This document shows positions 8,947 through 17,258 of a stretch of DNA of 44,341 nt, one piece after another. Both the position numbers and the translations under genes were made by a program. Source of the stretch: JADHLJ01 sp038118725 (GTDB lineage Bacteria; Pseudomonadota; Alphaproteobacteria; Thalassobaculales; Thalassobaculaceae); assembly GCA_038118725.1 (NCBI GenBank), contig JAYOIK010000041.1:1-44341 (forward strand), given 5' to 3'. The notes under the pieces were generated by a model, which saw only the letters and a program-made list of their open reading frames with translations, had not been told where the DNA came from and did no database searches. Each line of letters starts with the position of its first letter. The first letter of the stretch is position 1.

Positions 8947-10590
8947 CTAACCCGGAGCGCTTTTAATAAAACACGTCAAACGACGGCGCGCTTCCTCCAA
9001 GACCGGGCGCCAGTCCCCGGGTCGGGGTTGCCGGATCGGCTCCAAAGTAGGGTACCAGGGACTGACAACGCCGGGTAAACCCCAGTGCCAATGGGCGATC
9101 GAAGGTAAAAGCGCGAGCACACGAATTCCAAGCGCCCCGGCGAAATGAGTATTCGCGCTCGCGCTGGTTACCACCAGGTCCATGGCGGCAATCTGTGCCG
9201 CCAGATCATCAAGGTCCTTCAGAGGGTCGATCGAGGCATCGAGAATCACGTTGGAAAATGCCGCGAGATGATCCCGCTCGGCCTCGGTGACACCATGTTG
9301 TAAACACACGAACCCGATATCCTGATTTCCGAATAGCCGCGAGAAATCACCCAGTCGGATTGCCCGACGGCGTTCCTCGGCGATCGTCGTGTTCCCGCCC
9401 CGCCAGGCAAAACCGATCAGTCGCTTGAAACCTAGTTTTAGATAGCGACTGCGATTCATCGCGACCCTCTGACGATCGGGGATCAGGTAGCCTGATTGGC
9501 GAGAGCCAATAAGATGTTGGCCCAAATCTCCCGCGAAGATCTGGGCGTCGAATTCACCGACGGTCAACTCGGTTGGATCGTCGACGATCGTCCAATTCGG
9601 AAAAGACCGCGCGAATAGCCGCCGCAATCTCGGCGCGCAGACCATGGCGCCTGTTAACGCGAGCCGCTCTAGGGCGGGGAGAAAATGCCCGTATAGAATC
9701 TGATCGCCAAGCCCGCGCTCTTGGCGAATGATCAGCTTCCGCGCCGAATCAGCACGGCCTCGCCAGCTCGGCATGACAACACCATCTATCGGCTCGAGAT
9801 ACGGAGAGTCCCCCCAGCGGGCGCCGAACTCCTGCCAACTCAACGGATCGTCCGGTGCTTCGCGGAGCCGATGCCAGGCCATGTTAACCCTATTGACCTG
9901 ATCGCGTGGCGCGCTTGCCCTAGCGCGTGCCAGAACCCGACGACCGGCCTGACGATTCGTCGGGCGCGCGTCCTCATGCTGCAGACCGCGGGCCAGGAGA
10001 ACATGGGCAATCGCCGTATTGGGGTTTAAGACAAGATGCCGGCGCAGCTGTTCGATCGCCTCGGCAACGGCGCCGGTTTCCTCGAGAGCCTGTGCTAGGC
10101 CCAGGCGATACGATTCCTGAAGCGGGTCCACGTTCACCAGTTTCCGCCAGATTTCTCGACTATCGCCAGGGTCCGCGAATTGGAGGGTGGCTTGTGCCGC
10201 CGCCGCCGCCACTTCCATCGACCCCGGCAACACACGATACGCCCTCGCGCTCCATTCATGGGCTGGCCTAGCCTCCTCGAGGTTGGTCAGCGCGGTGATG
10301 AAGATCCCCAAGACTTTCGGATTGGCGGGGTACAGGATCAACAATTGACGCAGAGGGGAACGCATCGCGCCGACACCAGAATACGCGTTGGCGCGCAGCG
10401 CGGCGTTCGCGCAAACATTCAATAACTCGGCGGTCAATCTCCGCTCGGCTTCTGTATTCCTGGTGTTTCGCGAAACCATCGATGGGGACAACATGTCGTT
10501 GAGCCTCGCCAAGCTTAACCGCTGGACCAGGGGAGCGCGACTTTTTCCCGCGACCAGCGACTGCCCGCGCATCGGCCATCTCGCCAACAT
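8947..10590 (-). CDS. TPR-containing glycosyltransferase, GT9/heptosyltransferase-like
   Basis: The product is up to 547 residues. The N-terminal half is helical and TPR-like, with clear repeat character around ALEETGAVAEAIEQLRRHLV and LNPNTAIAHVLLARGLQHE. The C-terminal half starts at LIIRQERGLGDQILY (about residue 288), continues with GFAWRGGN and ends with SASANTHFAGALGIRVLAL, a pattern of TPR-fused ADP-heptose-transferase-like enzymes often linked to flagellin or surface glycosylation. The start is uncertain: the ATG at 10590 lacks a clear ribosome site, and internal ATG codons near 10494 and 10479 are alternatives. The gene is divergent from the amidohydrolase at 10705, with about 114 bp for promoters. 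It forms a probable two-gene unit with the methyltransferase. Confidence 0.7.
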   Translation of the reverse strand: MLARWPMRGQSLVAGKSRAPLVQRLSLARLNDMLSPSMVSRNTRNTEAERRLTAELLNVCANAALRANAYSGVGAMRSPLRQLLILYPANPKVLGIFITALTNLEEARPAHEWSARAYRVLPGSMEVAAAAAQATLQFADPGDSREIWRKLVNVDPLQESYRLGLAQALEETGAVAEAIEQLRRHLVLNPNTAIAHVLLARGLQHEDARPTNRQAGRRVLARARASAPRDQVNRVNMAWHRLREAPDDPLSWQEFGARWGDSPYLEPIDGVVMPSWRGRADSARKLIIRQERGLGDQILYGHFLPALERLALTGAMVCAPRLRRLFARSFPNWTIVDDPTELTVGEFDAQIFAGDLGQHLIGSRQSGYLIPDRQRVAMNRSRYLKLGFKRLIGFAWRGGNTTIAEERRRAIRLGDFSRLFGNQDIGFVCLQHGVTEAERDHLAAFSNVILDASIDPLKDLDDLAAQIAAMDLVVTSASANTHFAGALGIRVLALLPSIAHWHWGLPGVVSPWYPTLEPIRQPRPGDWRPVLEEARRRLTCFIKSAPG

Positions 10591-10704
10591 TGACCATCGG
10601 AGACAAGATGGTGGCCCGCCAGAACCGTCTCTTGTTTGACAACCCCCTCAAAGGGCAACAGATTAACGCTCCACGCTTTAAGAAAACTCATGGACTAGGA
10701 TAGC

Positions 10705-11766
10705 ATGAACGCCATCCCGAGCGCCGGGGCCATCGACTGCGATATCCATCCCTCGGTTCCCAGTATCGATGCCTTGCTGCCCTATATGGCGGACCATTGG
10801 CGCGACACGATTGTTCAGCGCGGCGTGCATGAGCTGGAGACCATCGCCTATCCGAAGAACGCGCCGTTGACCGCGCGCCCGGACTGGCGACCCGAGAAGG
10901 GATTGCCGGCTTCCTCTCTCGCCGCCGTGCAAAGCCAGGCGCTTGACCCCTTCGCGACCAGCATCGCGATCTGCAATTGCCTCTACGGTGTCCAGCTGCT
11001 GATGAGCGAGGACATGGCCGCCGCCTTCGCCAACGCGGTGAACAACTGGATGGCAGCCGAGTTTCTCGACCGCGATCCGCGCCTGCGCGCCTCGATCGTG
11101 ATCCCGACCCAAAATGTCGAAATGGCCGTCGCCGAGATCGAGCGTTGGGCCGACGACCAGCGCTTCGTCTCGGTGCTCATGCTGGTCATGGACGAAAACC
11201 CGCTCGGCCGACGGCTCTATTGGCCGATCTACGCCGCCGCCGCCAAGCACGGCCTGCCGATCTGCGTGCATGCCGGAAGCGCCTATAAGCACCCCGTCAC
11301 CTCGGTCGGCTGGCCGTCCTACTATTCCGAGGATTACGCCGCGCAGTCACCGGCTTTTCACAATATGGTGTCCAGTTTCATCTGCGAGGGTGTCTTCGCC
11401 AAGTTTCCGGACCTGAAGGTGGTGCTGGCGGAATCCGGCTTTACCTGGTTGCCGGCCCATCTCTGGCGGCTGACCAAGTTCTGGCGCGGGCTGCGGGCCG
11501 AAATTCCCTGGGTCGACCGCACGCCGACGGAAATCGCGCGCGATCATTTCCGCCTGACCCTGCAACCGGTCGACGCGCCACCCGACGCCAAGGCCTTCGA
11601 AACCCTGATGGAGCACATGGGATCGGACGAAATGTTGCTGTTCTCGACCGACTACCCGCACCACCAGTTCGACGGCGACGCGGTCTTGCCGGAGGGCCTC
11701 TCGCCCGAGCTGGCGCGCAAAATCATGGTCGACAACCCGAAAAACACGTATCCTCGCCTGCAATAG
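10705..11766 (+). CDS. Amidohydrolase family protein (amidohydrolase_2), copy 1
   Basis: The 353-residue product is a TIM-barrel metal-dependent hydrolase of the ACMSD / amidohydrolase_2 type. The N-terminal metal motif is AIDCDIHPS, in which only one histidine of the usual HxH remains, as is common in this branch. Further ligands are in LPICVHAGS and in the C-terminal FSTDYPHHQFD. These enzymes hydrolyse or decarboxylate ring-derived acids, and the substrate here is unknown. It is clearly a paralogue of the next gene, sharing the YWPIY and GWPS segments, FPDLKVVLAESGFTWLPAH and RAEIPWV blocks at equivalent places. Copy 2 starts 44 bp downstream and a Rieske protein follows, suggesting one operon. 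Confidence 0.85.
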   Translation: MNAIPSAGAIDCDIHPSVPSIDALLPYMADHWRDTIVQRGVHELETIAYPKNAPLTARPDWRPEKGLPASSLAAVQSQALDPFATSIAICNCLYGVQLLMSEDMAAAFANAVNNWMAAEFLDRDPRLRASIVIPTQNVEMAVAEIERWADDQRFVSVLMLVMDENPLGRRLYWPIYAAAAKHGLPICVHAGSAYKHPVTSVGWPSYYSEDYAAQSPAFHNMVSSFICEGVFAKFPDLKVVLAESGFTWLPAHLWRLTKFWRGLRAEIPWVDRTPTEIARDHFRLTLQPVDAPPDAKAFETLMEHMGSDEMLLFSTDYPHHQFDGDAVLPEGLSPELARKIMVDNPKNTYPRLQ

Positions 11767-11810
11767 TTCAAGACTCCCGCGCGCCCCATCGGGGCAAGGA
11801 GGTATCCGAG

Positions 11811-12923
11811 ATGAATATCCAGGTCCTGAACCGTCCAACCGATAACACCAAGAGCAAGGCCAAGATGGCGATCGCCGATTGCGATATCCATCCCAGCCCG
11901 AAATCCCTGGAAATCGAGATCTACCCGTTTCTCGAAAAGCGGTGGCAAAACTACCTGGAGAGCTACGGCTTCATCTATCGCCAGGGTTTCCCGAATGGCC
12001 CCGCCTTTCCCAAGGGCCAGCCGGACGCGGCGCGGCGCGATTCCTATCCGCCGAACGGCGCCAAGCCGGGCGCGGATCTCGATTTCATGCGCGAGCAGCA
12101 CCTGGATCCGAACAATGTCCAACTCGGTATCCTGAACCCGTTGAAGAGCGGGCAAGGCCTGCAGAACGGCGATTTCGCCGGCGCCTATTGCCGCGCCGTC
12201 AATGAGTGGCAGATCGCCGAATGGACCTCCAAGGAGCCGCGCCTGAAGGCCTCGGTCATGGTGCCCTTCGAGGATGGCGTCACCTCGGCCAAGGAGATCG
12301 ACCACTGGGCCGGCGACCCGAACTTCGCCCAGATCCTGCTGTTGAGCCGCACCGCCGAGCCGCTTGGGCAACGCAAGTACTGGCCGATCTACGAGGCCGC
12401 GTGCCGCGCCAATCTGCCGGTCGGCATCCATGCCTTCGGCTATGGCGGCAGCCCGGTTACCGGCGGCGGCTGGCCGTCCTTCTATATCGAGGAAATGGTC
12501 GGACACGCGGAGAACACCCAATCGCTGCTGACCAGCATGGTGTTCGAGGGCGTGTTCGAGAAATTCCCGACCCTGAAGGTGATCCTGATCGAGGCCGGTT
12601 TCGCCTGGCTACCGGCGCTGAAATGGCGGCTCGACAAGATCTGGGAGCGCAACCGCGCCGAGATCCCGCATGTCACCCGGCCACCCTCGGAACTGATCCG
12701 CGAACATGTCTGGCTGACCACCCAGCCCATGGAAGAGCCGGAGCCGCGCGAGCAGTTGCTGGACACGATCGGCTGGATCGGCTGGGACCGGCTGCTTTTC
12801 GCCACCGACTATCCGCATTGGGACTACGACGATCCGGCCCGCGCCCTGCCGGTCAAGATCGACAAGGCGACGAAGGAGAACTTCTTCCTGAATAACGCAC
12901 TGGATCTGTTCGGCCTTCGATAA
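11811..12923 (+). CDS. Amidohydrolase family protein (amidohydrolase_2), copy 2
   Basis: The 370-residue product is the tandem paralogue of the preceding gene, with the same IADCDIHPS metal site, LPVGIHAFG, FPTLKVILIEAGFAWLPAL and FATDYPHWDYD. It has an N-terminal extension of about 15 residues before the metal motif. The start at 11811 is well supported by an AAGGAGGT ribosome site at 11796-11803. The stop TAA overlaps the start of the Rieske gene by one base, so the two are likely co-translated. The tandem arrangement suggests either successive steps or a heteromeric enzyme; neither can be decided from sequence. Confidence 0.87.
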   Translation: MNIQVLNRPTDNTKSKAKMAIADCDIHPSPKSLEIEIYPFLEKRWQNYLESYGFIYRQGFPNGPAFPKGQPDAARRDSYPPNGAKPGADLDFMREQHLDPNNVQLGILNPLKSGQGLQNGDFAGAYCRAVNEWQIAEWTSKEPRLKASVMVPFEDGVTSAKEIDHWAGDPNFAQILLLSRTAEPLGQRKYWPIYEAACRANLPVGIHAFGYGGSPVTGGGWPSFYIEEMVGHAENTQSLLTSMVFEGVFEKFPTLKVILIEAGFAWLPALKWRLDKIWERNRAEIPHVTRPPSELIREHVWLTTQPMEEPEPREQLLDTIGWIGWDRLLFATDYPHWDYDDPARALPVKIDKATKENFFLNNALDLFGLR

Positions 12924-13336
12924 TGCCTAAATATGTCGTAGCCCCAATCGAGGACATCCCCCCAGGCGGTCGCAAGCTGGTCGAGGTTCGGGGCCGTCCC
13001 ATCGTGATCTTCAATCTCAACGGTGAATTCTTCGGCATGCTCGACCGCTGCCCGCATCAGGGCGGAAGCCTCTGCGAAGGCCACCTTGTTGGTCTAGTCG
13101 AGGCGAGCCAACCGGGTGAGTACAAGTTCTCCCGCCAGAACGAGATCGTCCGCTGTCCCTGGCATGGCTGGGAGTTCGACATCCGCACCGGCCAATCCAT
13201 GTGCGAGCCCGACCGCATCAAGGCAACCCAATACGATGTCGACATCGCCCCCGGCGACGCGGTGACCGAGGGACCTTACGTGGCCGAAACCTTCGACGTG
13301 ATGGTCGAGGAAAAATACGTGGTGGTCGAGGTTTAG
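12923..13336 (+). CDS. Rieske [2Fe-2S] ferredoxin-like protein
   Basis: The 137-residue soluble protein carries both Rieske ligand pairs: C43-P-H45 in RCPHQGGSLC and C78-P-W-H81 in RCPWHGWEFD. The 32 residues between the pairs are longer than the usual 15-20. There is no signal peptide or membrane segment, so it is a ferredoxin-like electron carrier or oxygenase component rather than a bc1 subunit. It begins inside the stop codon of amidohydrolase copy 2 (TAATG), tying it to that operon. No oxygenase alpha subunit is adjacent; the nearest oxygenase-like gene is the flavin monooxygenase at 14946. A role as electron donor to an unlinked oxygenase, or as a small accessory to the amidohydrolases, is inference. 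Confidence 0.88.
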   Translation: MPKYVVAPIEDIPPGGRKLVEVRGRPIVIFNLNGEFFGMLDRCPHQGGSLCEGHLVGLVEASQPGEYKFSRQNEIVRCPWHGWEFDIRTGQSMCEPDRIKATQYDVDIAPGDAVTEGPYVAETFDVMVEEKYVVVEV

Positions 13337-13345
13337 ATCACGCCC

Positions 13346-14353
13346 ATGACCACCATCCCCGACTGGCTTCACGCGCTCCCCAAGGCCGAGCTGCATCTTC
13401 ATCTCGAGGGGGCGATCCCTCTCGACGCGCTTTGGGGATTGATCCAGCAACATGGCGGCGATGCCTCAACTCCCAACCACGAGGCGCTGCGGGAGCGGCT
13501 GACCTATCCCGATTTTCCCGCCTTTATCGAAGCCTGGGTCTGGAAGAACGGCTTCCTAAAGACCGCGGACGACTTCACTTTCATCGCCGAGGCGGTGGCG
13601 CGGGATCTGGCGCGGCAGAACATAATCTACGTCGAGCTTTTCTTCTCGCCCTCGCGTTTCGCCGAACAGGGATTAAGCGCCGGCGACCTCGCGGCGGCGA
13701 TCCGTCGAGGCTTCGACCGGGTGCCGGAATGCGAGACCTGGCTGATCCCGGATCTGGTGCGCGACCATGGCCCCGAGAACGCGGCGCGGACCCTCGCGGA
13801 GATCGCGGAATTGACCGAATACGGCATCGTCGGCGTCGGCATGGGCGGTTCCGAACATGTGGTCCCGCCGGAACCCTTCGCGCCGGTCTATGAGGAAGCA
13901 AGACGCCTCGGCCTGCGCACCAGCGTCCATGCCGGCGAGGCGGCGGGTGCCGAGAGCGTGCGCGGCGCGGCGGAGGTCCTGCGGGTCGACCGGATCGGCC
14001 ATGCCACCCGCGCCGAGGAGGATCCGGCGCTTATAGACCTATTGGCGGATCGGCAAATCGCGCTGGAACTTTGCCCGCTCTCGAATGTCGCGACCGGTTC
14101 GATCGTGCGGATCGAGGATCATCCGGCGCGCCGCTATATGGATCGGGGCCTCAATATCTCGATCAATACCGACGATCCCGGCATGTTTCACAACGCATTG
14201 GCCGAGGAATACGCCATTCTGATGGAGCGTTTCGGCTTTACCGATGACGAGATCCGTCGGTTGGTTCTGAACGCGCTCGACGCATCCTGGCGACCGAAGA
14301 CGCCGGGACCACCGTTGCGGGAGAAATTTGAACGGCACCCGGGTTGGCGCTAG
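13346..14353 (+). CDS. add: Adenosine deaminase family protein
   Basis: The 335-residue product has all signature zinc and catalytic motifs of the adenosine/adenine deaminase family: HLHLEG (H17, H19), SVHAGEAAG with the catalytic glutamate, RIGHATRA, LCPLSNVATG and SINTDDPGMF. Deamination of adenosine to inosine is the default assignment; the NTDDP form favours adenosine over adenine deaminase, but related nucleobase or aminofutalosine substrates remain possible. It starts 9 bp after the Rieske stop in the same direction, so it is probably part of the same transcript. That could mean purine-derived nitrogen is processed with the amidohydrolases, which is inference from position only. Confidence 0.88.
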   Translation: MTTIPDWLHALPKAELHLHLEGAIPLDALWGLIQQHGGDASTPNHEALRERLTYPDFPAFIEAWVWKNGFLKTADDFTFIAEAVARDLARQNIIYVELFFSPSRFAEQGLSAGDLAAAIRRGFDRVPECETWLIPDLVRDHGPENAARTLAEIAELTEYGIVGVGMGGSEHVVPPEPFAPVYEEARRLGLRTSVHAGEAAGAESVRGAAEVLRVDRIGHATRAEEDPALIDLLADRQIALELCPLSNVATGSIVRIEDHPARRYMDRGLNISINTDDPGMFHNALAEEYAILMERFGFTDDEIRRLVLNALDASWRPKTPGPPLREKFERHPGWR

Positions 14354-14399
14354 TCCAACCCGTGAAAACCGGTGCATGCGACGAAATGCGTCACGCCCG

Positions 14400-14708
14400 T
14401 CAATCGCCTGGTTGCGGGCCGTCATAGCCCTCGATGATCACCACATCGCCCTCGGAGACCGGCGCGCGCAGGGATATCGCGTGTTGGTAGTCTTCGGAGT
14501 TGTAGCAATCCAAGGCTTCTTGATAGCTCGGAAACTCGATCACCACGTTGCGTGCCCGTGGTGATCCCTCCGGCGCCTGGCTCTGCCCGCCGCGGACGAG
14601 AAACCGTCCCCCGTGCCGCGTGATCGGCGCGGCGTTGGCGGCCACATAGTTCTTGTAGGCCTCGGCGTCGTGAACGTCGATCCGCGCGATCCAGTATCCC
14701 TTGGCCAT
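14400..14708 (-). CDS. DUF1330 family protein
   Basis: This is a 102-residue ferredoxin-fold protein. It opens with AKGYWIARIDVHDAEAYKNY and contains RFLVRGGQ and a VIEFPSYQEALDCYNSEDY segment, the usual DUF1330 pattern. The start at 14708 has a GGGAGAG ribosome site just upstream on the minus strand. The family's biochemical function is not established. It is convergent with the adenosine deaminase gene, 46 bp apart, and separated from the next minus-strand gene by a family A palindrome. Confidence 0.9.
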   Translation of the reverse strand: MAKGYWIARIDVHDAEAYKNYVAANAAPITRHGGRFLVRGGQSQAPEGSPRARNVVIEFPSYQEALDCYNSEDYQHAISLRAPVSEGDVVIIEGYDGPQPGD

Positions 14709-14791
14709 CCGATCTCTCCCATTCGAATTCCCCGAACAGGATAAAGTCTCGTAACACTAGGTCAATTCCGATCAATCAGCGGCGCTCCACC

Positions 14792-14893
14792 CCGTCGTCC
14801 TGGCGAATGTCGGGGCCTCGATGCCAGGAGGACAGGACCCAGCCAACTCGCGCATGCGTCGCGAGATCCCGACTTGCACCGGAACGACAATGG
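14792..14893. repeat. Dispersed imperfect palindrome, family A
   Basis: Left arm 14792-14820 and right arm 14862-14893 are inverted copies matching at about 20 of 27 aligned bases. The left arm begins CCGTCGTCCTGGCG, identical over 14 bp to one arm of the element at 2751-2853. It sits between the DUF1330 gene and the flavin monooxygenase stop. Confidence 0.7.
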
Positions 14894-14945
14894 AGGTGAG
14901 CAACGGGCGACGGCGTTCTCCAGGCTCGATGGGCGATCCGCGATC

Positions 14946-16430
14946 CTAACGACCCGCGTCCAGCGGTGGCGACCACGCTTGATTGCCGGGAATCTCATCA
15001 CCCAGAAGTTCAGGTTCGGCGTGGGCATGCAGATCCGCCAGATGGGTCGGGAAATCCTCGTTGAAGATCGCGGCCGCGATGCCGCGGGCCAATCTGTCGG
15101 CGCCATCACTGACACAGGGGATATCGCCACTGACATTGCCGTGGCTGACGGTCGCCGCGAAGGTGAAATTGTGCAGGGATCCGAGATACGGCGCGGCGCC
15201 GGGCAGACGCTCACGGAACTCGAATGCCGGTCCAAGGTCGGGGAAGTCCAGAAATTCCTCGAGAAACCGATCATCGGCGTTATCAACCGTATCGCGGAAC
15301 GTCGCGATCGCATCGGCGAAACCGCTGGTCTCCTCGGGCGCGGTCACGTCGATATGAAAGCCGGTTCCGAGGATCACGTGATCGACGGTCAGGCTTTCCG
15401 TTCCGGCGGCAAGGATGATCTGATCGCCGGATCGGCGCGCCTCGGTGATCTCGGCATCCAAGTGCAGCGAGACCTTTTCGTGCCGCCAAACCCGGCGCAC
15501 CGAATCGCGCGGCGGCGCGACCCTGTAACGGAACACATAGGACAGGAGATCAAGCCGGGCCTCGGCGGGGAGGCCAGGAAACCCGTGGGTAAATCCCGGG
15601 TAATTCGTGCTTTTCATCTTGTTGATCCGGGGCACCTCGGGCGCGCGGACAATCAGATGGACCCGCGCCGCGCCGGCTTCCAGGGCCGAGGCCGCGTTAT
15701 CCACCGCCGAGGCGCTCATGCCGATCACCGCGACGGACTTTCCGGCCATCGCCTGGAAGTCGATATCCTCGGAGCTATGCCGACACCTGTCGCCCGAGAA
15801 TCCGACCAGCGGCGGCGGCACGCGGGGCCGCGCCATCCCCTCGCGGCCGGTCGCTAGAATCACCCGCCGCGCCGCGATGCTCTCGCCACCGTCAGGTCCT
15901 TCGACTTTGAGATCAAAGCCATGCGCCGCCGGAACCAGGCGCTCCAGGCGGGATTTGTTCTCGACCGGGATTTCCAAGACGGTTCGGTACCAGATCAGAT
16001 ACTCCATCCAGATATCGGTCGGGATCCGGCCCAGCGCCTCCCAGGCCTCCAGGCCGCGCGAGGCCTCGTACCAGGCACGAAAGGTGAGATTTGGCAATCC
16101 CAGCGCCGGCCCGGCCAGATGCTTGGGCGAACGCAGGGTCTCCATGCGCGCGTAGGTAACCCAAGGTCCCTCGCGCCCGGACTCGCCGCCGTCCAGAATC
16201 CGGATATTGAAGATCCCCGCGCGGCGCAGCGCGAAACAGGCGGCGAGACCGCACATGCCGGCGCCGACGATCACCACGTCCACGACCGGCTCGCCCCCGG
16301 CGGTTTGCCGCGACGTCACCCAATCACTTGGCGGATATTGCAGCAGTTCCAGATCATGACGCAGCCGTTCCGCGAGCACGGCGAAACCAATCGGTGGGCC
16401 AATTTGTGGGTCAATCGGTGACGGGGACAC
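14946..16430 (-). CDS. Flavin-containing monooxygenase-like FAD/NAD(P)-binding oxidoreductase
   Basis: The 494-residue product has a Rossmann FAD motif VIVGAGMCGLAACFALRRAG near residue 50 and a second nucleotide-binding segment SVAVIGMSASAVDNAASAL near residue 230, followed by the ATG-like HVILGTGFH. This arrangement fits the flavin monooxygenase / lysine-ornithine hydroxylase-like class that oxygenates N, S or carbonyl groups using NADPH. The start is a GTG at 16430 without a strong ribosome site. It diverges from the racemase-like gene with only about 118 bp between, and may share regulation with the catabolic genes to its right. Substrate unknown. Confidence 0.82.
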   Translation of the reverse strand: MSPSPIDPQIGPPIGFAVLAERLRHDLELLQYPPSDWVTSRQTAGGEPVVDVVIVGAGMCGLAACFALRRAGIFNIRILDGGESGREGPWVTYARMETLRSPKHLAGPALGLPNLTFRAWYEASRGLEAWEALGRIPTDIWMEYLIWYRTVLEIPVENKSRLERLVPAAHGFDLKVEGPDGGESIAARRVILATGREGMARPRVPPPLVGFSGDRCRHSSEDIDFQAMAGKSVAVIGMSASAVDNAASALEAGAARVHLIVRAPEVPRINKMKSTNYPGFTHGFPGLPAEARLDLLSYVFRYRVAPPRDSVRRVWRHEKVSLHLDAEITEARRSGDQIILAAGTESLTVDHVILGTGFHIDVTAPEETSGFADAIATFRDTVDNADDRFLEEFLDFPDLGPAFEFRERLPGAAPYLGSLHNFTFAATVSHGNVSGDIPCVSDGADRLARGIAAAIFNEDFPTHLADLHAHAEPELLGDEIPGNQAWSPPLDAGR

Positions 16431-16548
16431 GGGTCGAGTACTCCATCGGCGGGAAAAAACACGAAACGAGATTTATCGCTCTAGCGCCGGTTTTGAAACC
16501 TCGGCATTGTTGGGGGAACCCGCCCGCCGATCAATCCTGGATCCCGAC

Positions 16549-17208
16549 ATGAGCCACCGCATCGTTCTTATCCAAGCCGTTCCGATGGCGGTCGAACCGG
16601 TCGGCGAGGCGTTCAAGCGGATCTGGCCCGAGGCGGAAACCGTCAATCTGCTCGAGGACTCTCTCAGCCGCGACCGCGCCGCCACCGGCCATCTGGACCG
16701 GGCGATGATGGATCGCTTCAGGGTGCTGGGTGACTACGCGTTGTCGATCGGCGCGGACGGCATCCTGTTCACCTGCTCCGCTTTCGGCCCGGCGATCGAG
16801 ATGGTGGCCCGGGACGCGCCGATCCCGGTGCTGAAGCCGAACGAGGCGATGTTCGACATGGCGCTCGATCTCGGCGCCCGCATCGGCATGCTGGTGACCT
16901 TCCAGGGCAGCGTTGCCTCGATGCGCGACGAGTTCCAGGAAATGGCCGCCGCGCGGGGGCTGGAGGCGGCGATCGAGCCTTGTCTGGTCGAGGAGGCGAT
17001 GATGGCCCTAAGGCAAGGCGACGCGGACCGGCATAACGCGCTGCTGGTCGAGGCCGCGACGGCTCTGGCGGATTGCGACGCGGTCATGCTCGCCCAATTC
17101 TCCACGGCCCAGGCCAAGGACGCGGTGGCCGAGGTGCTCGGGCTTCCGATCCTCACCGCGCCGGACGCGGCGGTGGAGCGCATGAAGGCGGCGGTGCTCA
17201 ATCTCTGA
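16549..17208 (+). CDS. Aspartate/glutamate racemase superfamily protein with one catalytic cysteine
   Basis: The 219-residue product belongs to the Asp/Glu/hydantoin racemase fold. The first catalytic cysteine is present, C76 in GILFTCSAFGP. At the second catalytic position, where family members have a GCT-like motif, this protein reads VMLAQFST with glutamine 183, so two-base racemisation is unlikely. One-cysteine members of this fold include decarboxylases (arylmalonate decarboxylase keeps the other cysteine) and isomerases. The frame opens at a TTG at 16507, but conserved sequence starts at the ATG at 16549. It is followed 50 bp later by an amidase and further amide-cleaving enzymes, so a role in an amide or cyclic-imide pathway is plausible. 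Confidence 0.8.
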   Translation: MSHRIVLIQAVPMAVEPVGEAFKRIWPEAETVNLLEDSLSRDRAATGHLDRAMMDRFRVLGDYALSIGADGILFTCSAFGPAIEMVARDAPIPVLKPNEAMFDMALDLGARIGMLVTFQGSVASMRDEFQEMAAARGLEAAIEPCLVEEAMMALRQGDADRHNALLVEAATALADCDAVMLAQFSTAQAKDAVAEVLGLPILTAPDAAVERMKAAVLNL

Positions 17209-17258
17209 GACAATCCGCCGAAGCCGGTTGCCACAACAATTTTTCAGACGAGGTTCCC

